A stretch of 64,000 nt of DNA, from assembly GCA_032622095.1 (NCBI GenBank), contig CP136069.1:10122036-10186035 (forward strand), given 5' to 3'. The translations under genes and the position numbers were made by a program. The first letter of the stretch is position 1. Every line of letters starts with the position of its first letter. This document shows positions 1-10,370 of this stretch, one piece after another. Origin of the DNA: Siphonodentalium dalli (Eukaryota > Mollusca > Scaphopoda > Gadilida > Siphonodentaliidae). The notes under the pieces are model-generated. The model saw nothing but the letters and a program-made list of their open reading frames with translations. It searched no databases and was not told the DNA's origin.

Positions 1-147
1 ATTCGCGTTTAAATCTTGTTTTCGTAACTAGTGCCAGAACCGCACTAAAATAATGTCATATCTTAGACCACACCACACATTCAAACTTCACTACAAAATC
101 ACAGGTAAGAGGTGTGATGTATTGTGTATGATAAAACACACAAGGCT

Positions 148-157
148 ATTGGCCAAT
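148..157. promoter_or_regulatory. Perfect 10-bp palindrome ATTGGCCAAT containing back-to-back CCAAT boxes
   Basis: ATTGGCCAAT is its own reverse complement and gives a CCAAT pentamer on each strand. CCAAT boxes bind NF-Y in animal and fungal promoters, and inverted pairs occur at divergent promoters. No TATA box or start site that I would trust lies nearby, and a 10-bp palindrome can arise by chance, so a regulatory role is a guess. Confidence 0.25.
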
Positions 158-232
158 CATGGTCTAGTGTTTATTTTATTTTCTCCTATAATTCCTCTCT
201 ATCCGCATCCGTTATAGGTCGCTCCGAACCAT

Positions 233-250
233 ATTTACACCAGTGTAAAT
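233..250. repeat. Inverted repeat with 8-bp arms in the flank
   Basis: ATTTACAC, a two-base centre CA, then GTGTAAAT form a perfect dyad of 8-bp arms. It could be a protein-binding dyad or a remnant of a mobile-element end. No matching second copy is present in the flank, and the array does not contain it. Confidence 0.5.
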
Positions 251-565
251 CTAGTTGTAGTCGCATATGAGAGCACCGTGTCGATGTCATCTGGCAAATA
301 CAATTTCATAAGATCACCAATGGGATGCCGAAATAGTGCATCGTCGGCATGATTATATCATTCATGGATGAGAATAATGCAAAATCGGTATCGAATACTT
401 TTCTCTTTCGGGTTACGAAGGCGTGGATTGGAAATTATCCCAAAGATCTGTCACCAACTATTATCAGGAGTGGTTTATGATATACAGTAACTATGAGGTT
501 TCGGCAGCCTACAGTAACCATGAGGTTTTGGCAGCCTACAGTAACTATGAGGTTTTGGCAGCCTA

Positions 566-593
566 GTATGAGATATTTGTGGTTTACGATATA
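566..593 (+). repeat. Array linker, copy 1 (28 bp)
   Basis: It follows a normal unit ending CCTA. The first 13 bases are GTATGAGATATTT and the last 15 are GTGGTTTACGATATA, which match flank bases 470-484 with one mismatch. The next repeat unit starts at 594. Confidence 0.9.
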
Positions 594-674
594 CAGTAAC
601 TGTGAGGTTTTGGCAGCCTACAGTAACTATGGGGTTTTGGCAGCCTACAGTAACTATGAGGTTTTGGCAGCCTA

Positions 675-702
675 GTATGAGATATTTGTGGTTTACGATA
701 TA
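675..702 (+). repeat. Array linker, copy 2 (28 bp)
   Basis: Identical to the linker at 566-593 and 109 bp downstream of it, which defines a three-unit-plus-linker higher-order repeat. The following unit carries private changes (CAGGAACTGCG). Confidence 0.9.
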
Positions 703-837
703 CAGGAACTGCGAGGTTTTGGCAGCCTACAGTAACTATGGGGTTTTGGCAGCCTACAGTAACTATGAGGTTTTGGCAGCCTACATTAACTATGAGGTTT
801 TAGCAGCCTACAATAACAATGAGGTTTTGGCAGCCCA

Positions 838-858
838 GAAATATATGTTTATGATATA
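838..858 (+). repeat. Shortened, degenerate linker remnant
   Basis: After a unit ending GCAGCCCA comes GAAATATAT and then GTTTATGATATA, which matches the last 12 bases of the linker and of the flank boundary. It is a linker with internal loss and indicates an older duplication than the neighbouring linkers. Confidence 0.75.
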
Positions 859-1102
859 CAGTAACTATGATGCGTTGGCAGCCTACAGTAACCATGATGC
901 TTTGGCAGCCTACAGTAACTATGAGGTTTTGGCAGCCTACAGTAACTATGAAGTTTTGGAAGCCTACAGTAGCTATGAAGTTTTGACAGCCTACAGTAAC
1001 TATGATGCTTTGGCAGCCTACAGTAACTATGAGGTTTTGACCAGCCTACAGTAACTATGAGGTTTTGTCAGCATACAGTAACTATGAGGTTTTGTCAGCC
1101 TA

Positions 1103-1235
1103 GTATGAAATATCTGTGGTTTATGATATACAGTAACTTTAAAGTTTTGGCAGCCTACAGTATGAGGTTTTGGCAGCCTACATTAACTATGAGGGGTTTG
1201 GCAGCCTACAGTAACTATGAGGTTTTGGAAGCCTA
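1103..1235 (+). repeat. 133-bp higher-order unit, copy 1
   Basis: It consists of a 28-bp linker, a 27-bp unit with CTTTAAAG, a 23-bp unit that lost AACT, a 28-bp unit with GAGGGG, and a 27-bp unit ending GGAAGCCTA. By reading, it is identical to the next 133 bases, so the duplication is recent relative to the divergence of the units inside it. Confidence 0.92.
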
Positions 1236-1368
1236 GTATGAAATATCTGTGGTTTATGATATACAGTAACTTTAAAGTTTTGGCAGCCTACAGTATGAGG
1301 TTTTGGCAGCCTACATTAACTATGAGGGGTTTGGCAGCCTACAGTAACTATGAGGTTTTGGAAGCCTA
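1236..1368 (+). repeat. 133-bp higher-order unit, copy 2
   Basis: Base-for-base copy of 1103-1235 by inspection. A third copy starts at 1369 and follows the same sequence to about 1448, then switches to ordinary units (CAGCAACTATGATG). The linker is not seen again after this third copy. Confidence 0.92.
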
Positions 1369-2173
1369 GTATGAAATATCTGTGGTTTATGATATACAGT
1401 AACTTTAAAGTTTTGGCAGCCTACAGTATGAGGTTTTGGCAGCCTACAGCAACTATGATGTTTTGGCAGCATACAGTAACTATGAGGTTTGGCAGCCTAC
1501 AGTAACTATGAGGTTTTGGCAGCCTACAGTAACTATGAGGTTTGGCAGCCTACAGTAACTATGAGGTTTTGGCAGCCTACAGTAACTATGAGGTTTTGGC
1601 AGCCTACAGTAACTATGAGGTTTGGCAGCCTACAGTAACTATGAGGTTTTGGCAGCCTACAGTAACTATGAGGTTTTGGCAGCCTACAGTAACTATGATG
1701 TTTTGGCAGCCTACAGTAACTATGAGGTTTTGGCAGCCTACAGTAACTATGAGGTTTTGGCAGCCTACAGTAACTATGAGGTTTTGGCAGCCTGCAGTTA
1801 CTATGATGTTTTGGCAGCCTACAGTTACTATGATGTTTTGGCAGCCTACAGTAACTATGAGGTTTGGCAGCCTACAGTAACTATGATGTTTTGGCAGCAT
1901 ACAGTAACTATGAGGTTTGGCAGCCTACAGTAACTATGAGGTTTGGCAGCCTGCAGTAACTATGAGATTTTGGCAGCCTGCAGTTACTATGAGGTTTGGC
2001 AGCCTACAGTAACTATGAGGTTTGGCAGCCTGCAGTAACTATGATGTTTTGGCAGCCTGCAGTTACTATGAGATTTTGGCAGCCTACAGTAACTATGATG
2101 TTTTGGCAGCCTGCAGTAACTATGAGATTTTGGCAGCCTACAGTAACTGAGGTTTTGGCAGCCTACAGTAACT

Positions 2174-2497
2174 ATGATGTTTTGGCAGCATACAGTAACT
2201 ATGAGGTTTTGGCAGCCTGCAGTTACTATGAGATTTTGGCAGCCTACAGTAACTATGAGATTTTGGCAGCCTACAGTAAATATGATGTTTTGGCAGCCTG
2301 CAGTTACTATGAGATTTTGGCAGCCTACAGTAACTATGATGTTTTGGCAGCATACAGTAACTATGAGGTTTTGGCAGCCTGCAGTTACTATGAGATTTTG
2401 GCAGCCTACAGTAACTATGAGATTTTGGCAGCCTACAGTAAATATGATGTTTTGGCAGCCTGCAGTTACTATGAGATTTTGGCAGCCTACAGTAACT
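2174..2497 (+). repeat. 162-bp hexameric higher-order repeat, two copies
   Basis: Six 27-bp units with the variant order GATG-TTTT-GCATACAG, GAGG-TGCAGTTAC, GAGA-TACAG, GAGA-TACAGTAAA, GATG-TGCAGTTAC, GAGA-TACAG occupy 2174-2335 and recur at 2336-2497. The variant order matches between copies. The second copy is followed by an odd GATGTTTTGTGGCAG unit near 2506 that carries two extra bases. Confidence 0.88.
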
Positions 2498-3599
2498 ATG
2501 ATGTTTTGTGGCAGCATACAGTAACTATGAGGTTTTGGCAGCCTGCAGTTACTATGATGTTTTGGCAGCCTACAGTAACTATGAGGGTTTGGCAGCCTAC
2601 AGTAACTATGAGGTTTGGTAAGCCTACAGTAACTATGATGTTTTGGCAGCCTACACTATGATGTTTTGGCAGCCTACAGTAACGATGAGGTTTTGGCAGC
2701 CTGCAGTAACTATGAGGTTTGGCAGCCTACAGTAAATATGATGTTTTGGCAGCCTGCAGTAACTATGAGGTTTGGCAGCCTACAGTAACTATGAGGTTTT
2801 GGCAGCATACAGTAACTATGAGGTTTGGCAGCCTACAGTAACTATGAGGTTTGGCAGCCTACAGTAAATATGATGTTTTGGCAGCCTGCAGTAACGATGA
2901 GGGTTTGGCAGCATACAGTAACGATGAGGGTTTGGCAGCATACAGTTACTATGATGTTTTGGCAGCCTACAGTAACTATGAGGTTTGGTAAGCCTACAGT
3001 AACTATGATGTTTTGGCAGCCTACAGTAACGATGAGGGTTTGGCAGCATACAGTAACTATGAGGTTTGGCAGCCTACAGTAACTATGAGGTTTGGCAGCC
3101 TACAGTAACTATGAGGTTTGGCAGCCTACAGTAAATATGAGGTTTTGGCAGCCTACAGTAACTATGAGGTTTTGGCAGCCTACAGTAACTATGAGGTTTT
3201 GGCAGCCTACAGTAACGATGAGGTTTTGGCAGCCTGCAGTAACGATGAGGGTTTGGCAGCCTGCAGTAACTATGATGTTTTGGCAGCATACAGTAACTAT
3301 GATGTTTTGGCAGCATACAGTAACTATGAAGTTTGGCAGCCTGCAGTAACTATGATGTTTTGGCAGCCTACAGTAACTATGAGGTTTGGCAGCCTGCAGT
3401 AACTATGATGTTTTGGCAGCCTACAGTAACTATGAGGTTTGGCAGCCTGCAGTAACTATGAGGTTTGGCTGCCTACAGTAACTATGAGGTTTGGCAGCCT
3501 GCAGTAACTATGAGGTTTGGCAGCCTACATTAACTATGAGGTTTTGGCTGCCTACAGTAACTATGATGTTTGGCTGCCTACAGTAACGATGAGGTTTGG

Positions 3600-3900
3600 C
3601 TGCCTACAGTAAATATGATGTTTTGGCAGCCTACAGTAACTATGAGGTTTTGGCAGCCTACAGTAACTATGAGGTTTTGGCAGCATACAGTAACTATGAG
3701 GTTTGGCAGCCTGCAGTAACTATGAGGTTTGGCTGCCTACAGTAACTATGAGGTTTTGTCAGCCTACAGTAACTATGATGTTTGGCTGCCTACAGTAACG
3801 ATGAGGTTTGGCTGCCTACAGTAAATATGATGTTTTGGCAGCCTACAGTAACTATGAGGTTTTGGCAGCCTACAGTAACTATGAGGTTTTGGCAGCATAC
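3600..3900 (+). repeat. 212-bp offset duplication
   Basis: The signature CGATGAGG, TTTGGCTGCC, TACAGTAAATATGATG, TTTTGGCAGCC appears with AAATATGATG at 3611 and again at 3823. The spacing of 212 bp is four 26-bp plus four 27-bp units. Extent was judged by eye and may be longer. Confidence 0.7.
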
Positions 3901-4012
3901 AGTAACTATGAGGTTTTGGCAGCATACAGTTACTATGAGGTTTGGCTGCCTACAGTAACTATGAGGTTTTGTCAGCCTACAGTAACGATGAGGTTTGGCT
4001 GCCTACAGTAAC

Positions 4013-4748
4013 TATGAGGTTTGGCAGCCTGCAGTAACTATGAGGTTTGGCAGCCTGCAGTAACTATGAGGTTTGGCAGCCTGCAGTAACTATGAGGTTT
4101 GGCAGCCTGCAGTAACTATGAGGTTTGGCAGCCTGCAGTAACTATGAGGTTTGGCAGCCTGCAGTAACTATGAGGTTTGTCAGCCTACAGTAACTATGAG
4201 GGTTGGCTGCCTACAGTAACTATGATGTTTGGCTGCCTACAGTAACGATGAGGTTTTGTCAGCCTACAGTAACTATGAGGTTTTGTCAGCCTACAGTAAC
4301 TATGAGGTTTTGTCAGCCTACAGTAACTATGAGGTTTTGTCAGCCTACAGTAACGATGAGGTTTGGCTGCCTACAGTAACTATGAGGTTTGGCAGCCTGC
4401 AGTAACTATGAGGTTTGGCAGCCTGCAGTAACTATGAGGTTTGGCAGCCTGCAGTAACTATGAGGTTTGGCAGCCTGCAGTAACTATGAGGTTTGGCAGC
4501 CTGCAGTAACTATGAGGTTTGGCAGCCTGCAGTAACTATGAGGTTTGTCAGCCTACAGTAACTATGAGGGTTGGCTGCCTACAGTAACTATGATGTTTGG
4601 CTGCCTACAGTAACGATGAGGTTTTGTCAGCCTACAGTAACTATGAGGTTTTGTCAGCCTACAGTAACTATGAGGTTTTGGCAGCCTACAGTAACTATGA
4701 TGTTTTGGCTGCCTACAGTAAATATGATGTTTTGGCAGCCTACAGTAA
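4013..4748 (+). repeat. 368-bp higher-order duplication, two copies
   Basis: A run of 26-bp TTTGGCAGCC-TGCAG units, then GTTTGTCAGCC, GAGGGTTGGCTGCC, GATGTTTGGCTGCC, CGATGAGG and TTTTGTCAGCC units begins at 4013 and again at 4381. The copies agree for about 300 bp and diverge near 4312/4680. 368 bp equals ten 26-mers plus four 27-mers. Confidence 0.82.
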
Positions 4749-4800
4749 CTATGAGGTTTTGGCAGCATACAGTTACTATGAGGTTTGGCTGCCTACAGTA

Positions 4801-7200
4801 ACTATGAGGTTTTGGCAGCATACAGTTACTATGTGGTTTGGCAGCCTACAGTAACGATGAGGTTTTGGCAGCATACAGTTACTATGAGGTTTGGCAGCCT
4901 ACAGTAACGATGAGGTTTTGTCAGCCTACAGTAACTATGAGGTTTGGCTGCCTACAGTAACTATGAGGTTTTGGCAGCATACAGTTACTATGAGGTTTGG
5001 CAGCCTACAGTAACTATGAGGTTTTGGCAGCATACAGTTACTATGAGGTTTGGCAGCCTACAGTAACTATGAGGTTTTGTCAGCCTACAGTTACTATGAG
5101 GTTTGGCTGCCTACAGTAACTATGAGGTTTTGGCAGCATACAGTTACTATGAGGTTTGGCAGCCTACAGTAACGATGAGGTTTTGGCAGCCTACAGTAAC
5201 TATGAGGTTTTGGCAGCCTACAGTAACTATGAGGTTTTGGCAGCCTACAGTAACGATGAGGTTTTGGCAGCCTACAGTAACTATGAGGTTTGGCAGCCTG
5301 CAGTAACTATGAGGTTTTGGCAGCCTACAGTAACTATGAGGTTTGGCTGCCTACAGTAACTATGAGGTTTTGGCAGCATACAGTTACTATGAGGTTTGGC
5401 AGCCTACAGTAACGATGAGGTTTTGGCAGCCTACAGTAACTATGAGGTTTTGGCAGCCTACAGTAACGATGAGGTTTTGGCAGCCTACAGTAACGATGAG
5501 GTTTTGGCAGCCTACAGTAACTATGAGGTTTTGGCAGCCTACAGTAACGATGAGGTTTTGGCAGCCTACAGTAACTATGAGGTTTTGGCAGCATACAGTT
5601 ACTATGAGGTTTGGCAGCCTACAGTAACTATGAGGTTTTGGCAGCATACAGTTACTATGAGGTTTGGCTGCCTACAGTAACTATGAGGTTTTGGCAGCAT
5701 ACAGTAACTATGAGGTTTGGCAGCCTACAGTAACGATGAGGTTTTGGCAGCATACAGTTACTATGAGGTTTGGCAGCCTACAGTAACTATGAGGTTTTGG
5801 CAGCATACAGTTACTATGAGGTTTGGCTGCCTACAGTAACTATGAGGTTTTGGCAGCATACAGTTACTATGAGGTTTGGCTGCCTACAGTAACTATGAGG
5901 TTTTGGCAGCATACAGTAACTATGAGGTTTGGCAGCCTACAGTAACTATGAGGTTTTGGCAGCATACAGTTACTATGAGGTTTGGCTGCCTACAGTAACT
6001 ATGAGGTTTTGGCAGCATACAGTTAATATGAGGTTTGGCTGCCTACAGTAACTATGAGGTTTTGTCAGCCTACAGTAACGATGAGGTTTTGGCAGCATAC
6101 AGTTACTATGAGGTTTGGCAGCCTACAGTAACTATGAGGTTTTGGCAGCATACAGTTACTATGAGGTTTGGCTGCCTACAGTAACTATGAGGTTTTGGCA
6201 GCATACAGTTACTATGAGGTTTGGCTGCCTACAGTAACTATGAGGTTTTGGCAGCATACAGTTACTATGAGGTTTGGCAGCCTACAGTAACTATGAGGTT
6301 TTGGCAGCATACAGTTACTATGAGGTTTGGCTGCCTACAGTAACTATGAGGTTTGGCAGCCTACAGTAACTATGAGGTTTTGGCAGCATACAGTTACTAT
6401 GAGGTTTGGCTGCCTACAGTAACTATGAGGTTTTGGCAGCATACAGTTACTATGAGGTTTGGCAGCCTACAGTAACGATGAGGTTTGGCAGCCTACAGTA
6501 ACTATGAGGTTTTGGCAGCCTACAGTAACTATGAGGTTTTGTCAGCCTACAGTAACTATGAGGTTTTGGCAGCATACAGTAACTATGAGGTTTGGCTGCC
6601 TACAGTAACTATGAGGTTTTGGCAGCATACAGTTACTATGAGGTTTGGCAGCCTACAGTAACGATGAGGTTTTGGCAGCCTACAGTAACTATGAGGTTTT
6701 GTCAGCCTACAGTAACTATGAGGTTTGGCTGCCTACAGTAACTATGAGGTTTTGGCAGCATACAGTTACTATGAGGTTTGGCAGCCTACAGTAACTATGA
6801 GGTTTGGCTGCCTACAGTAACTATGAGGTTTTGGCAGCATACAGTTACTATGAGGTTTGGCTGCCTACAGTAACTATGAGGTTTTGGCAGCATACAGTTA
6901 CTATGAGGTTTGGCAGCCTACAGTAACGATGAGGTTTTGTCAGCCTACAGTAACTATGAGGTTTTGTCAGCCTACAGTAACTATGAGGTTTTGGCAGCAT
7001 ACAGTTACTATGAGGTTTGGCAGCCTACAGTAACGATGAGGTTTTGTCAGCCTACAGTAACTATGAGGTTTTGGCAGCCTACAGTAACTATGATGTTTTG
7101 GCTGCCTACAGTAAATATGATGTTTTGGCAGCCTACAGTAACTATGAGGTTTTGGCAGCATACAGTTACTATGAGGTTTGGCTGCCTACAGTAACTATGA
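4801..7200 (+). repeat. 53-bp dimer domain (27-mer plus 26-mer)
   Basis: The dominant pattern alternates a 27-bp unit, GAGGTTTTGGCAGCA then TACAGTTACTAT, with a 26-bp unit, GAGGTTTGGCTGCC then TACAGTAACTAT. The GCATACAGTTAC variant is tied to the 27-mer and CTGCC or CAGCC-TACAGTAAC to the 26-mer, so the dimer was the unit of amplification. A distinctive block at about 4,620-4,790 (TTTTGTCAGCC, GATGTTTTGGCTGCC, AAATATGATG) recurs near 7,030-7,190, with GATGTTTTGGCTGCC at 4,699 and 7,092, 2,393 bp apart. Confidence 0.85.
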
Positions 7201-8869
7201 GGTTTTGTCAGCCTACAGTAACTATGATGTTTGGCTGCCTACAGTAACTATGAGGTTTGGCAGCCTACAGTAACTATGAGGTTTGGCAGCCTACAGTAAC
7301 TATGAGGGTTGGCTGCCTACAGTAACTATGATGTTTGGCTGCCTACAGTAACGATGAGGTTTGGCAGCATACAGTAACTATGAGGTTTGGCAGCCTGCAG
7401 TAACTATGAGGTTTGGCAGCCTACAGTAACAATGAGGTTTGGCAGCCTACAGTAACTATGAGGTTTAGGCAGCCTACAGTAACAATGAGGTTTGGCAGCC
7501 TACAGTAACTATGAGGTTTGGCAGCCTACAGTAACTATGAGGTTTGGCAGCCTACAGTAACGATGAGGTTTGGCAGCCTACAGTAACTATGAGGTTTGGC
7601 AGCCTACAGTAACTATGAGGTTTTGGCAGCCTACAGTAACTATGAGGTTTGGCAGCCTACAGTAACTATGAGGTTTGGCAGCCTACAGTAACTATGAGGT
7701 TTTGGCAGCCTGCAGTAACTATGAGGTTTGGCAGCCTGCAGTAACTATGATGTTTTGGCAGCCTGCAGTAACTATGAGGTTTGGCAGCCTACAGTAACTA
7801 TGAGGTTTGGCAGCCTGCAGTAACTATGAGGTTTGGCAGCCTGCAGTAACTATGAGGTTTGGCAGCCTGCAGTAACTATGAGGTTTGGCAGCCTGCAGTA
7901 ACTATGAGATTTGGCAGCCTACAGTAACTATGAGGTTTGGCAGCCTACAGTAACTATGAGGTTTGGCAGCCTACAGTAACTATGAGGTTTGGCAGCCTAC
8001 AGTAACTATGAGGTTTGGCAGCCTGCAGTAACTATGATGTTTTGGCAGCCTGCAGTAACTATGAGGTTTGGCAGCCTGCAGTAACTATGAGGTTTGGCAG
8101 CCTACAGTAACTATGAGGTTTGGCAGCCTACAGTAACTATGAGGTTTGGCAGCCTACAGTAACTATGAGGTTTGGCAGCCTGCAGTAACTATGATGTTTT
8201 GGCAGCCTGCAGTAACTATGAGGTTTGGCAGCCTACAGTAACTATGAGGTTTGGCAGCCTACAGTAACTATGAGGTTTGGCAGCCTACAGTAACTATGAG
8301 GTTTTGGCAGCCTGCAGTAACTATGAGGTTTGGCAGCCTACAGTAACTATGAGGTTTTGGCAGCCTGCAGTAACTATGAGGTTTGGCAGCCTGCAGTAAC
8401 TATGAGGTTTGGCAGCCTACAGTAACTATGAGGTTTGGCAGCCTGCAGTAACTATGATGTTTTGGCAGCCTACAGTAACTATGAGGTTTGGCAGCCTGCA
8501 GTAACTATGAGGTTTGGCAGCCTACAGTAACTATGAGGTTTAGGCAGCCTGCAGTTACTATGAGGTTTGGCAGCCTACAGTAACTATGAGGTTTGGCAGC
8601 CTGCAGTAACTATGATGTTTTGGCAGCCTGCAGTAACTATGAGGTTTGGCAGCCTGCAGTAACTATGAGGTTTGGCAGCCTACAGTAACTATGAGGTTTG
8701 GCAGCCTGCAGTAACTATGATGTTTTGGCAGCCTACAGTAACTATGAGGTTTGGCAGCCTGCAGTAACTATGAGGTTTGGCAGCCTACAGTAACTATGAG
8801 GTTTGGCAGCCTGCAGTAACTATGAGGTTTGGCAGCCTACAGTAAATATGATGTTTGGCAGCCTGCAGT

Positions 8870-9456
8870 AAATATGATGTTTGGCAGCCTGCAGTAACTA
8901 TGAGGTTTGGCAGCCTGCAGTAACTATGAGGTTTGGCAGCCTGCAGTAACTATGAGGTTTGGCAGCCTGCAGTAACTATGAGGTTTGGCAGCCTGCAGTA
9001 ACTATGATGTTTTGGCAGCCTACAGTAACTATGAGGTTTGGCAGCCTGCAGTAACTATGAGGTTTGGCAGCCTGCAGTAACTATGAGGGTTTGGCAGCCT
9101 ACAGTAACTATGATGTTTTGGCAGCCTACAGTAACTATGATGTTTAGGCAGCCTGCAGTAACTATGATGTTTGGCAGCCTGCAGTAAATATGATGTTTGG
9201 CAGCCTGCAGTAACTATGAGGTTTGGCAGCCTGCAGTAACTATGAGGTTTGGCAGCCTGCAGTAACTATGAGGTTTGGCAGCCTGCAGTAACTATGAGGT
9301 TTGGCAGCCTGCAGTAACTATGATGTTTTGGCAGCCTACAGTAACTATGAGGTTTGGCAGCCTGCAGTAACTATGAGGTTTGGCAGCCTGCAGTAACTAT
9401 GAGGGTTTGGCAGCCTACAGTAACTATGATGTTTTGGCAGCCTACAGTAACTATGA
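8870..9456 (+). repeat. 316-bp offset duplication
   Basis: AAATATGATGTTTGG begins at 8870 and 9186, and the rare GAGGGTTTGGC begins at 9085 and 9401; both pairs are 316 bp apart. Reading base by base, 8870-9140 agrees with 9186-9456, where GATG in the first copy becomes GAGG in the second. Confidence 0.85.
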
Positions 9457-9796
9457 GGTTTGGCAGCCTACAGTAACTATGAGGTTTTGGCAGCCTGCAG
9501 TAACTATGAGGTTTGGCAGCCTGCAGTAACTATGAGGTTTGGCAGCCTACAGTAACTATGAGGTTTTGGCAGCCTGCAGTAACTATGAGGTTTGGCAGCC
9601 TGCAGTAACTATGAGGTTTGGCAGCCTGCAGTAAATATGAGGTTTGGCAGCCTACAGTAAATATGAGGTTTAGGCAGCCTGCAGTAAATATGAGGTTTGG
9701 CAGCCTACAGTAACTATGATGTTTTGGCAGCCTACAGTAACTATGAGGTTTGGCAGCCTACAGTAACTATGAGGTTTGGCAGCCTGCAGTAACTAT
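9189..9796 (+). repeat. Long-range duplicate, copy 1 (partner 11105-11712)
   Basis: A 608-bp stretch matches 11105-11712 at a constant offset of 1,916 bp. Anchors are GAGGGTTTGGC at 9401 and 11317, and the AAATATGAGG-TTTAGG junction at 9661 and 11577. I see one mismatch, C at 9735 versus A at 11651. Such distant, nearly identical copies imply exchange between far-apart registers rather than only single-unit slippage. Confidence 0.82.
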
Positions 9797-10151
9797 GATG
9801 TTTGGCAGCCTACAGTAACTATGATGTTTGGCAGCCTACAGTAACTATGAGGTTTGGCAGCCTACAGTAACTATGAGGTTTGGCAGCCTGCAGTAAATAT
9901 GAGGTTTGGCAGCCTACAGTAAATATGAGGTTTAGGCAGCCTGCAGTAAATATGAGGTTTGGCAGCCTACAGTAACTATGATGTTTTGGCAGCCTACAGT
10001 AACTATGAGGTTTGGCAGCCTACAGTAACTATGAGGTTTGGCAGCCTGCAGTAACTATGATGTTTGGCAGCCTACAGTAACTATGATGTTTGGCAGCCTA
10101 CAGTAACTATGAGGTTTGGCAGCCTACAGTAACTATGAGGTTTGGCAGCCT
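9628..10151 (+). repeat. 262-bp tandem duplication, two copies
   Basis: 9628-9889 and 9890-10151 read identically, with variant order AAATATGAGG-TTTGG, AAATATGAGG-TTTAGG, AAATATGAGG, GATGTTTTGG, GAGG, GAGG-TGCAG, GATG, GATG, GAGG, GAGG. The length equals eight 26-mers and two 27-mers. Confidence 0.88.
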
Positions 10152-10370
10152 GCAGTAACTATGATGTTTGGCAGCCTACAGTAACTATGATGTTTGGCAG
10201 CCTACAGTAACTATGAGGTTTGGCAGCCTACAGTAACTATGAGGTTTGGCAGCCTGCAGTAACTATGATGTTTGGCAGCCTACAGTAACTATGATGTTTG
10301 GCAGCCTGCAGTAACTATGAGGTTTGGCAGCCTACAGTAACTATGAGGTTTGGCAGCCTACAGTAACTAT
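10059..10370 (+). repeat. 104-bp tetramer higher-order repeat, three copies
   Basis: GATG, GATG, GAGG, GAGG-TGCAG units, all 26 bp, begin at 10059, 10163 and 10267. The third copy has one TGCAG in place of TACAG. The same tetramer reappears at 10740 and 10844; 10267-10443 matches 10844-11020 at a 577-bp offset with one TACAG/TGCAG difference. Confidence 0.83.

Larger units (their letters stand above)
1..484. other. Unique, non-repetitive left flank of the array
   Basis: This is the only non-repeated DNA in the window. It is AT-rich, has scattered stops in all frames and contains CpG dinucleotides, unlike the array. No recognisable coding exon, RNA gene or transposon terminus is visible. It holds two short palindromes (148-157 and 233-250, listed separately) and a weak inverted repeat TTGTGT/ACACAA at 122-127 and 138-143 with a 10-base loop. 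The last 15 bases, 470-484 (GTGGTTTATGATATA), recur inside the array as part of a linker. A 40-codon open frame at 368-490 ends in the first repeat unit and resembles nothing I recognise. The flank could be intergenic DNA or a decayed mobile element; the sequence alone does not decide. Confidence 0.85.
485..1448 (+). repeat. Founder zone: degenerate 27-bp units interrupted by 28-bp linkers
   Basis: Most units are 27 bp with TTTTGG-CAGCC, but single-base changes (CCATG, TGTG, GGGG, GATGCGTTGG, GGAAGCC) are far denser than elsewhere. Every few units a linker beginning GTATGA and ending in GTGGTTTAYGATATA breaks the array. Linkers at 566-593 and 675-702 are 109 bp apart (three 27-mers plus 28). 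Those at 1103, 1236 and 1369 are 133 bp apart. No linker occurs after about 1.4 kb. Terminal degeneracy with divergent units is typical of the edge of a tandem array, where homogenisation is weakest. Confidence 0.9.
1449..4800 (+). repeat. Mixed 27/26-bp block, TTTTGG and TTTGG with CAGCC
   Basis: 27-bp TTTTGG and 26-bp TTTGG units alternate irregularly, with GATG, GAGATTTTGG, TGCAG, CAGTTAC and CGATG variants. Several multi-unit duplications lie inside (162 bp at 2174; 212 bp between 3611 and 3823; 368 bp at 4013). Stretches where consecutive units are all 27 bp give apparent open frames with nine-residue periodicity, which end wherever a 26-bp unit intervenes. Confidence 0.85.

Noticed and set aside
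122-143. Hairpin TTGTGT/ACACAA in the flank as a terminator or element end
   Set aside because: Six-base arms in AT-rich DNA with no U-tract or partner repeat; likely chance.
1-484. tRNA, snRNA or promoter in the flank
   Set aside because: No cloverleaf, A/B box pair or convincing TATA/initiator arrangement was found; the CCAAT palindrome alone is not enough.
368-490. 40-codon open frame in the flank ending in the first repeat unit
   Set aside because: Short, no recognisable motif, and its stop is supplied by the repeat (CAG TAA). Chance frames of this size are common in 480 bp.
485-7250. Dozens of open reading frames of 60-221 codons
   Set aside because: They overlap on both strands, have nine-residue periodicity matching the 27-bp unit, and end wherever a 26-bp unit occurs. 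No start context, domain, signal peptide or codon signature supports a gene.
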